Source: Kineococcus terrestris (GTDB taxonomy: Bacteria; Actinomycetota; Actinomycetes; Actinomycetales; Kineococcaceae). Taken from it: DNA of 64,000 bases. Both the position numbers and the translations under genes were made by a program. Positions 55,253-64,000 of the stretch are shown piece by piece. The notes under the pieces are model-generated. The model ran no database searches. It worked only from the letters and a program-made list of their open reading frames with translations, and was not told where the DNA came from. The stretch lies in NCBI RefSeq assembly GCF_041020765.1, contig NZ_JBEUEJ010000002.1. One strand, 5' to 3'. Within the stretch, counting starts at the first letter, position 1, and every line of letters starts with the position of its first letter.

Positions 55253-55281
55253 GTGACGGCGGCGCGGGACCGGCGTAGAGT
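55253..55281 (+). promoter_or_regulatory. Promoter of the MarR-linked oxidoreductase
   Basis: -35-like GTGACG (55253-55258), 17-nt spacer, -10 TAGAGT (55276-55281). The palindrome at 55287-55301 would cover the transcription start. Confidence 0.45.
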
Positions 55282-55286
55282 CGGGC

Positions 55287-55301
55287 GTCAGGTCACCTGA
55301 C
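55287..55301. promoter_or_regulatory. Palindromic operator, probably for MarR regulator
   Basis: GTCAGGTCACCTGAC, a perfect 7-1-7 inverted repeat, just after the -10 box and 2 bp before the GAGGAGG ribosome-binding site of the oxidoreductase. MarR proteins bind such short palindromes; binding by the adjacent regulator is inferred. Confidence 0.6.
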
Positions 55302-55315
55302 ACGAGGAGGTCGTC

Positions 55316-56026
55316 GTGAGGCTGGTGGTGCTCGGCGCCCGGGGCGGGGTCGGCCGCAGGGCGGTGCGCGCGGCGGTGGACCGCGGGCACGACGTCGTGG
55401 CGGCGGCGCGCGGTCCGCAGGCGCCCCCGGACCCGGCGGACCCGACCGACCCGGTCGGCGCGCTGGGAGCTCGCGGGCGGGTCGTGCCCGTGGAGCTGGA
55501 CGTGCGGGACGCGGCCGCGGTGCGCCGGGCCCTCGAGGGCGCCGACGCGGCGCTGTGGTGCGTGGGGGTGACGCCCCGCTCGGGCGGCGACGTCGGCCGC
55601 AGCGCCCTGCCGCACGTGCTGACCGCCCTGCGCGAGCTCGGCGTCCCCCGGCTCGTCACCGTCTCGGGGGCGGGGGTCGCCGTGCCGGGCGAGCGCAAGG
55701 GACCGGGCGCGCGGCTGGTGTCCGCCGCGGCGCGCCGCTTCGGCGGCGACCTGGTGCGCGACAAGGAGGGCGAGCACGCGCTGCTCGCCGCCACCGGCGG
55801 GGAGCTGTCCTGGACCGAGGTGCGCCCGCCGCGCCTGCGCGAGGCGGACGCCACCGGTTCCTGGGTCCTGTCGGAGCGGGCGCCGGGCCTGACGGCGCGG
55901 GCCGTGGCCAAGGGGGACGTCGCCGAGGCGCTGGTGCACCTGGCCACATCGCGCGAGCAGGACCGGCGCTCGCCGTTCCTGCTGGCCAGGACGGGCGGGC
56001 CGGACGGCCCGCGCCGTCAGCGGTAG
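55316..56026 (+). CDS. NAD(P)-binding oxidoreductase, atypical SDR family
   Basis: A 236-aa Rossmann protein of the NAD(P)H-binding (NmrA/atypical SDR) type: VVLGARGGVGRRAVRAAVDRG at the N-terminus (only a partial Gly motif), a second strand with VVAAARGP, VELDVRDAAAVRRAL, and RLVTVSGAGVAVPG. The YxxxK catalytic pair of classical SDRs is not evident, so it may sense or reduce small molecules in an atypical way. GTG at 55316 follows GAGGAGG. Its 3' end overlaps the siderophore ATPase gene by 10 bp, tail to tail. Confidence 0.78.
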   Translation: MRLVVLGARGGVGRRAVRAAVDRGHDVVAAARGPQAPPDPADPTDPVGALGARGRVVPVELDVRDAAAVRRALEGADAALWCVGVTPRSGGDVGRSALPHVLTALRELGVPRLVTVSGAGVAVPGERKGPGARLVSAAARRFGGDLVRDKEGEHALLAATGGELSWTEVRPPRLREADATGSWVLSERAPGLTARAVAKGDVAEALVHLATSREQDRRSPFLLARTGGPDGPRRQR

Positions 56027-56775
56027 TAGACCGCCGTGGGCACCCCGTCGAGCACGTGCACGCGCACGGGGGTGTCGAAGACGCGCCCGAGGACCTCGGG
56101 GGTGACCATCTCGGCCGGCGTGCCGGAGGCGACGACCCGCCCGTCGCGCAGCGCGACGATGCGGTCGGACCAGGCGGCGGCGAAGTTGATGTCGTGGACG
56201 ACGAGGACGACCGTCCTGCCCAGCTCGTCGGCCGCCCGGCGCAGCAGGCCCATCATCCGCACGGCGTGCTTGATGTCGAGGTTGTTCAGCGGCTCGTCCA
56301 GCAGCACGTGCCCGGTGTCCTGCGCCAGGACCATCGCGACGTGGGCGCGCTGGCGCTGCCCGCCGGAGAGCTGGTCCAGGAAGCGGTCCTGCAGGTCCGT
56401 CAGGTCCAGGAACTCCAGGGCCCGGTCGACGTGCTCGACGTCCTCGGCGCGCAGGCGCCCGCCGGAGTGCGGGAAGCGGCCGAAGCCGACGAGCTCGCGG
56501 ACGGTGACGCGCGCGGTGACGTGGTTCTCCTGGCGCAGGACGGCCAGCCGGCGCGCCACCTCGGAGGACTTCGCGCGGTGCACGTCGAGGCCGTCGAGGA
56601 GGACCTGGCCGGTGTCCGGCGCGGCGAGGCGGCCGGTGATGGTCAGCAGCGTCGACTTGCCGGCGCCGTTGGGCCCGATGAGGGAGGTGAGGCCGCCGAC
56701 GGCGAGGTGCTCGCTGACGGGCCCGAGGACGGTCTGCGCGTCGTAGGTCTTCGTCAGGCCGGAGACGGTGATCAC
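56017..56775 (-). CDS. Iron-siderophore ABC transporter ATP-binding protein
   Basis: A 252-aa ATPase of the FecE/FepC type. Walker A GPNGAGKSTLLTITGRL, the family stretch RRLAVLRQENHVTARVTVRE, signature LSGGQRQRAHVAMVL, Walker B VLLDEPLNNLDIKHAV and VVLVVHDINFAAAWSD are intact. GTG at 56775 overlaps the first permease gene by 4 bp. The sequence is closer to the petrobactin/YclP group than to vitamin B12 BtuD proteins, a judgement by motif style only. Confidence 0.9.
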   Translation of the reverse strand: MITVSGLTKTYDAQTVLGPVSEHLAVGGLTSLIGPNGAGKSTLLTITGRLAAPDTGQVLLDGLDVHRAKSSEVARRLAVLRQENHVTARVTVRELVGFGRFPHSGGRLRAEDVEHVDRALEFLDLTDLQDRFLDQLSGGQRQRAHVAMVLAQDTGHVLLDEPLNNLDIKHAVRMMGLLRRAADELGRTVVLVVHDINFAAAWSDRIVALRDGRVVASGTPAEMVTPEVLGRVFDTPVRVHVLDGVPTAVYYR

Positions 56776-57836
56776 AGGGACCTCTTCCGCAGCAGGAGCG
56801 CGATGAACAGCAGGCCGCCGGTGAACTCCACGACGACCGTGAGCATGCCGCTGGCGTAGAAGACGTGCTCGAGGACGAACTGCCCGCCGACGAGGGTCAG
56901 CACACCCAGGGCGAACGCCGTCGGCAGCAGCACCGCGTGGCGGTGGGTGCCGGCCAGCTGCCGCGCCAGCGCGGCGACGAGGAACCCGAAGAAGGTCATC
57001 GGCCCGACGAGCGCGGTGGAGGACGCCACGAGGACGGAGACCGCGACGAGCGCGACCGTCAGCTCGCGCCGGTGGTCCAGGCCGAGGCCGGTGGCCGTGT
57101 CGCGGCCCAGCTGCAGGACGTCGAGACGGTGCCGGCGGCGCCAGACGACGACCCCGGCACCGGCGCAGACGAGCACCGCGAGCGGCAGGGTCGCGGGGTC
57201 GACGGCGGTGAGGCGGCCGAACAGCCGCACCGACAGGACGTCGTGGTCGGTCGGGGACAGGACCCGCTGCAGGAAGACGGACAGGCTGTCGAACGCCAGC
57301 CCGAGGGTGACCCCGACGAGCAGCAGCACGTGCAGGTCGCCCCAGCGGCCGGAGAACAGCCAGCGGAACAGCAGCGTGGCGAAGGCGACCATGACGAGCG
57401 TCTGGACGACGAGCTTCGGCAGGCCGTCGGTGGCCGCGAGCACGCTGCCGCCGAAGACGACGACGAGGGCCGTCTGGGCGAGGACGTACAGGGAGTCGAA
57501 ACCCATGATCGAGGGGGTCAGGACCCGGTTGCGGGTCACCGTCTGGAACACCACGGTGGCCACGCCCTGGGCGAAGGCCGCGACGACCATCGCCCCCACC
57601 GCGGTCGCCCGCCGCTCGAGGGCGAACGCGAACGAGCCCCGCACGAACAGCAGCAGGTAGCAGGCGACCGCGACGAGGGCGAGGACGCCCAGCAGCACCG
57701 GGCGCAGGTCCGGGCGCAGTGCCGGGCGCGGCCGGCGGAGCGCCGGGCGGGCGGATCGGGTCGGCGTGGACCCGCTGCGGCGCAGCACCTCCGGGGCACG
57801 CGCACCGGCGGCCGGCAGGGCCGGGGAGTCAGACAC
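56772..57836 (-). CDS. Iron-siderophore ABC transporter permease (FecCD family, second)
   Basis: A 354-aa permease with about nine hydrophobic segments and the family landmarks QGVATVVFQTVTRNRVLTPSIMGFDSLY, GLDHRRELTVALVAVSVLVA and TFFGFLVAALARQLAGTHRH (shown in part). A Pro/Arg-rich hydrophilic N-terminus of about 45 residues is unusual for the family. GTG at 57836 overlaps the next permease by 8 bp. Confidence 0.9.
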   Translation of the reverse strand: MSDSPALPAAGARAPEVLRRSGSTPTRSARPALRRPRPALRPDLRPVLLGVLALVAVACYLLLFVRGSFAFALERRATAVGAMVVAAFAQGVATVVFQTVTRNRVLTPSIMGFDSLYVLAQTALVVVFGGSVLAATDGLPKLVVQTLVMVAFATLLFRWLFSGRWGDLHVLLLVGVTLGLAFDSLSVFLQRVLSPTDHDVLSVRLFGRLTAVDPATLPLAVLVCAGAGVVVWRRRHRLDVLQLGRDTATGLGLDHRRELTVALVAVSVLVASSTALVGPMTFFGFLVAALARQLAGTHRHAVLLPTAFALGVLTLVGGQFVLEHVFYASGMLTVVVEFTGGLLFIALLLRKRSL

Positions 57837-58830
57837 GCAGCCACCTCCGGCGGTGCAGGACGAGGGCGACGAAGCAGGTGGCGCCGACGGCCCCGAGGAC
57901 CACGGAGGCCGGGACCTCCAGCGGCGCGACGACGGTGCGGCCGATGAGGTCGCACACGAGCACGAGGGCGACGCTGCCGAGCAGGACCCAGGGCAGGTTC
58001 CGGCGCACGTCGTCGCCGCGCAGGAGGGCGACGACGTTGGGGACGACGAGCCCGAGGAACGGCAGCAGCCCCACGACGACGGTGGTGACGCCCGTGGCCA
58101 GCGCGACCATCGCGGTGCCGGTGAGGACGACGCGGCGGTGGTCCAGGCCGAGGCCGGTCGAGACGTCCCGGCCGAGCCCGGCGACGGTGAACCGGTCCGC
58201 CGTCAGGTACACGGCGAGGACGACGACCGCGACGATCCACAGGGGTTCGTACTGGCCGCGCACGACACCGCTGAAACCCCCCGAGCGCCAGGTGGCGAGC
58301 ATCTGCAGCAGGTCGGCGGAGTTCGCCAGGAACAGCGTCGCGGAGCTGACGACGGCGCCGAGCATGATGCCGACGAGCGGCACGACGACCGAGGAGCGCA
58401 GCGAGACGCCGCGCAGGACCCCGAGGAACACCACCGTCCCGGCGAAGGCGAACGCGGTGGCGCAGGCCATCCGCACGAGGGTCGGCGCGGCGGGGTACCA
58501 GAGGGCGAGGACGACGACGCCGAGCGCGGCCCACGCGCCGGCGCCGGTCGTCGTGGGTTCGACGAAGCGGTTCTGCACGAGCACCTGCATCACGACGCCG
58601 GACACGCCCATCGCGGCGGCGGCCAGGACGAGCGCGGCGGTGCGCGGCACCCGGGAGATGAGGAACATCTCCCGCGCGGCGGGGTCCTCGAGCATCGTCC
58701 GCGCGGTGATGTCGTACCCGCCCACGGCGAGGGAGAGCACGAGCAGGGCGGCGACGACGAGCGCGCCGGCGGCCAGCGGCCCCCGCCCGCGCGCGGGGGA
58801 CCGCCGGCCGGCCGTGGTGGCGCCGCTCAC
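57829..58830 (-). CDS. Iron-siderophore ABC transporter permease (FecCD family, first)
   Basis: A 333-aa permease with the FecCD signatures LISRVPRTAALVLAAAAMGV, SGVVMQVLVQNRFVEPTTTG, FLGLVVPNVVALLRGDDVRR and nine or ten membrane segments. Pairs with the following permease as a heterodimeric channel. GTG at 58830 overlaps the binding-protein stop by 4 bp. Confidence 0.91.
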   Translation of the reverse strand: MSGATTAGRRSPARGRGPLAAGALVVAALLVLSLAVGGYDITARTMLEDPAAREMFLISRVPRTAALVLAAAAMGVSGVVMQVLVQNRFVEPTTTGAGAWAALGVVVLALWYPAAPTLVRMACATAFAFAGTVVFLGVLRGVSLRSSVVVPLVGIMLGAVVSSATLFLANSADLLQMLATWRSGGFSGVVRGQYEPLWIVAVVVLAVYLTADRFTVAGLGRDVSTGLGLDHRRVVLTGTAMVALATGVTTVVVGLLPFLGLVVPNVVALLRGDDVRRNLPWVLLGSVALVLVCDLIGRTVVAPLEVPASVVLGAVGATCFVALVLHRRRWLRV

Positions 58831-59789
58831 GCGGTGAAGGCGTCGGTGATCTGGTCGAAGACGGCGGTGTAGGCCTGGACGCCCTCGGTGACGTAGAAGG
58901 TCGGCGGCAGGTAGACCACCTGGTCCTGCGTGGTGAAGGTGGTGCCCGCCCAGGCCTCCTGCTCGGAGACGAGCTGGCGGGCCGGGGACGTCGCCCCCTC
59001 CTCCACGGCGGCGTCGCGGTCCAGGACGACCATCCAGTCGGGGTTCAGCTGGGCGATCGTCTCGGGCGCCAGGCCCGAGTCGCTGTGGACCGCGTCGCCC
59101 TCGTCGGCGAGGACGTTGACGAGGTCGAGGGGTTCGAGGATCCGCCCGAGGCGGCTGGCGCCGTTGTCGATCCGGCCGCCGCTGGCGACGGCGAGGAAGA
59201 CGCTCTCCCCGCCGGTGGCGGCCGCCGCGGCGGCCACGGAGTCCTCGAGGTCGGCGATGAGCGCCGCGGCCTCCTCCTCGTGACCGAGGACCTCGCCCAG
59301 CGTCTCGGTCTGGCGCTTGAGCGACTCGACGTACCCGCCCTCGCGGTCCTCGCCGGGGGCCAGGTCGAGGACGGGGGCGATCCGGCTCAGCTGCTCGGTG
59401 TGGTCCTCGAAGCGGTAGCCGCCGAGGATGAGGTCGGGCTCGGCCTCGCTGACGGCCTCGAGGACCGGCTCGCGGTGGCTGCCGGCGTCGGCGATGGACT
59501 CGTCGGCCTCCCAGTCCTCGAACCCGGTGCCGGGCAGCAGCGGCTTGGGGACGGCCACGGGCGTGATGCCGAAGGCCTTGACGGTCTCGAAGGCGGTGTT
59601 GTCGAGGACGGCGACGCGCAGCGGCTCGGCGGGGACCTCGACGTCGCCGTTGTTGGCGCTGACGACGACGGTGGCGGCCTCGACGCCGTCGCCGGTGCCG
59701 GCCTCGGCGCCGGAGCAGGCGGTCAGGAGGGCGGCGCCGACGGCGAGGGACGCGCCGGCGAGCGCGCGGCGGGAGACGTGGGTGAGCAC
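58827..59789 (-). CDS. Iron-siderophore substrate-binding lipoprotein
   Basis: A 320-aa periplasmic-binding-protein type III fold. The signal peptide ends in the lipobox LLTACSG; PLRVAVLDNTAFETVKAFG, EPDLILGGYRFEDHTEQLS and APETIAQLNPDWMVVLDRD match siderophore-binding proteins of the YclQ/FatB type. GTG at 59789 follows GGAAGG. No siderophore biosynthesis gene is nearby, so it probably takes up foreign or remotely encoded siderophores. Controlled by two IdeR-like boxes just upstream. Confidence 0.9.
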   Translation of the reverse strand: MLTHVSRRALAGASLAVGAALLTACSGAEAGTGDGVEAATVVVSANNGDVEVPAEPLRVAVLDNTAFETVKAFGITPVAVPKPLLPGTGFEDWEADESIADAGSHREPVLEAVSEAEPDLILGGYRFEDHTEQLSRIAPVLDLAPGEDREGGYVESLKRQTETLGEVLGHEEEAAALIADLEDSVAAAAAATGGESVFLAVASGGRIDNGASRLGRILEPLDLVNVLADEGDAVHSDSGLAPETIAQLNPDWMVVLDRDAAVEEGATSPARQLVSEQEAWAGTTFTTQDQVVYLPPTFYVTEGVQAYTAVFDQITDAFTA

Positions 59790-59833
59790 GGGTGGAGCCT
59801 TCCGGGCAGGGTGCGGTGGAGCCGGCTCAGCGG

Positions 59834-59852
59834 TGAGGCGAGCCTGGCCTCA
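59834..59852 (-). promoter_or_regulatory. IdeR/DtxR-like iron box (proximal)
   Basis: TGAGGCGAGCCTGGCCTCA matches the 19-bp IdeR/DtxR consensus TWAGGTWAGSCTWACCTWA at 13 of 19 positions and is itself a perfect TGAGGC/GCCTCA inverted repeat. About 45 bp before the binding-protein start. Confidence 0.55.
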
Positions 59853-59853
59853 T

Positions 59854-59872
59854 GCAGCTTAGCCACACCTAT
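59854..59872 (-). promoter_or_regulatory. IdeR/DtxR-like iron box (distal, over the -10)
   Basis: Read on the minus strand as ATAGGTGTGGCTAAGCTGC, 13 of 19 matches to the IdeR consensus, lying next to the first box. TAAGCT within it (59856-59861) fits a -10 box, so iron-loaded regulator would block RNA polymerase. Confidence 0.5.
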
Positions 59873-59962
59873 CTTCCGGCCGTCACGAGCGCTCTGCGTG
59901 ACGTGGGTCTCACCGTCCGCGCCGCCCGACGCTCCGCCGCAGCCCTCCCCCGCCGTCGTCGT

Positions 59963-60024
59963 GCACTGAGCCGCACGCCTGCCCGCGGGTCGGACGAACC
60001 GGTGGGTCGCGTGCGGCTCAGTGC
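59963..60024. terminator. Large inverted repeat downstream of pyrF
   Basis: Perfect 16-bp arms (59963-59978 and 60009-60024) flank a 30-nt centre. It lies 40 bp after the pyrF stop, so it probably terminates the pyr transcript; the long loop is unusual. The rest of the gap 59790-60064 holds the iron boxes above and nothing else clear. Confidence 0.55.
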
Positions 60025-60064
60025 GAGATCACGGCAGGTGGGGCGGTGGGCGCCGCCGCTGCGG

Positions 60065-60930
60065 TCAGTCCTCCGCGAGAGCGGCGCGCACGGCCTCGGC
60101 CGAGCGCCGGGCGGCCTCGCGCAGCGCGTGCGCGTCCGGCCCGGCGGACAGGACCTCGCGGGAACTGGCGGCCAGCACGTACCGGCGGGCGTCGCCGAAC
60201 ACCGCGCGCAGGTCGGCCGCGGTGGCGCCCTGCGCCCCCACGCCGGGCGCCAGCAGCGGCCCGTTGACCGCGGCGAGGTCGATGCCCAGGTCGCGCACGG
60301 CCGTGCCGACCGTGGCGCCGACGACGAGACCCACGTCCCCCATCACCGGCGCGCCGGCGTTCTCGGCGGCCGCGGCCTCGGCGATGGCCCGGGCCACCGA
60401 GCGCCCGTCGGCGCCGGTGGCGTGCTGCACGCCCGGCCCCTCGGGGTTGGACGTCAGGGCCAGGACGAACACGCCGCGCCCGTGCGCGGCGGCCACGTCG
60501 AGCAGCGGGCGCAGGGAGCCGAACCCCAGGTACGGCGAGGCGGTCACGGCGTCCCCGGCCAGCGGGGAGTCCCCGGCGAACGCGTCGGCGTAGGCGGCCA
60601 TCGTCGAGCCGATGTCGCCGCGCTTGGCGTCCACGACCGTGAGCAGTCCCGCCTCGCGGGCGTCGGCGACGACGCGCTCCAGGGCGGCGACCCCGCGCGA
60701 GCCGTGCCGCTCGAAGAACGCCGCCTGCGGCTTGAGCGCCGCCACGTGCCCGGCGACGGCCTCCACGACGGTGCGCCCGAAGCGCTCGACACCGGCCGCG
60801 TCGTCGTCCAGCCCCCACGCGGCAAGCAGCGGCGGGTGCGGGTCGACGCCCACGCACAGCGGGCCGTGCCGCTCGACGGCCGCGGCCAGGCGGGCGCCGA
60901 AGCGCCGCGCGGCCGCGACCGGCGGCGCAC

Positions 60931-60934
<4 letters not shown>
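60065..60934 (-). CDS. pyrF: Orotidine 5'-phosphate decarboxylase
   Basis: A 289-aa type 2 OMP decarboxylase making UMP. Landmarks: LCVGVDPHPPLLAAWGL, ALKPQAAFFERHGSRGVAAL, VVDAKRGDIGSTMAAYADA with the catalytic Lys/Asp set, TASPYLGFGSL and GPLLAPGVGAQGATAADLR. GTG at 60934 overlaps the carB stop by 4 bp. Confidence 0.97.

Positions 60935-64000
<3,066 letters not shown>

Overview
The window is a very high-GC segment of an actinobacterial (Actinomycetota) chromosome. Codon third positions are almost all G or C, GTG starts are as common as ATG, most genes overlap their neighbours by 1-8 bp, and the gene order (rpsA - polA - liv operon - ANTAR regulator - pyk - gltDB - lgt - trpABC - hisI/hisF, then hisG/hisE - rib - rpe - rsmB - fmt - def - priA - metK - coaBC - rpoZ - gmk - mihF, and pyrF - carB) is the conserved actinobacterial housekeeping order. 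The protein style suggests Kineosporiales or a related soil/rock actinobacterium, but genus cannot be fixed from the sequence alone.

Layout. 0-6.7 kb: the end of a LacI-type regulator, ribosomal protein S1 (rpsA), a SAM methyltransferase, DNA polymerase I and a GNAT acetyltransferase. 6.9-12.0 kb: a complete branched-chain amino-acid ABC importer (livF, G, M, H and the binding protein) ending in a strong hairpin. 12.3-15.4 kb: a PdtaR-like antitermination regulator, a tRNA with anticodon CAA, a 96-nt poly-C run that is probably an assembly artefact, pyruvate kinase and an unknown acidic protein. 15.4-21.4 kb: both glutamate synthase subunits. 21.7-29.7 kb: lgt, a DsbA-like thioredoxin, trpA/B/C, two small membrane proteins, hisI, a TIGR03085-family protein and hisF; trpE is missing from its usual place. 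29.8-33.3 kb: an Eis-like acetyltransferase, a small kinase, a PH-domain-like membrane protein, hisG and hisE. 33.3-36.5 kb: riboflavin genes ribH, ribB and a ribD-ribE gene fusion behind an FMN riboswitch. 36.6-48.6 kb: rpe, an FMN 2-hydroxyacid oxidase, rsmB, fmt, def, a DUF368 (PopT-like) lipid-carrier translocase on the opposite strand, priA, metK, coaBC, rpoZ, gmk and mihF. 48.7-59.8 kb: a block of three transport/regulatory modules (a dipeptide importer, a MarR/oxidoreductase divergent pair, an iron-siderophore importer) lying between mihF and pyrF, genes that are usually close. 60-64 kb: pyrF and the 3' part of carB.

The window therefore links nitrogen assimilation (GOGAT), amino-acid biosynthesis and uptake, riboflavin and pyrimidine synthesis, and translation/replication functions. 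Regulation visible in the sequence includes the FMN riboswitch, two adjacent IdeR/DtxR-like boxes before the siderophore importer, a perfect palindrome before the MarR-linked oxidoreductase, several strong hairpin terminators, and a recurrent TANNNT-N6/7-RTG signature indicating leaderless mRNAs for at least ten genes.

I found no mobile element, CRISPR array, defence system or prophage. The most unusual observations are the RibD-RibE fusion with an internal ribosome-binding site, two core genes (priA, gmk) whose only workable start is a CTG inside a CTGA stop/start overlap, a tRNA-CAA with a short variable loop, and the poly-C tract.
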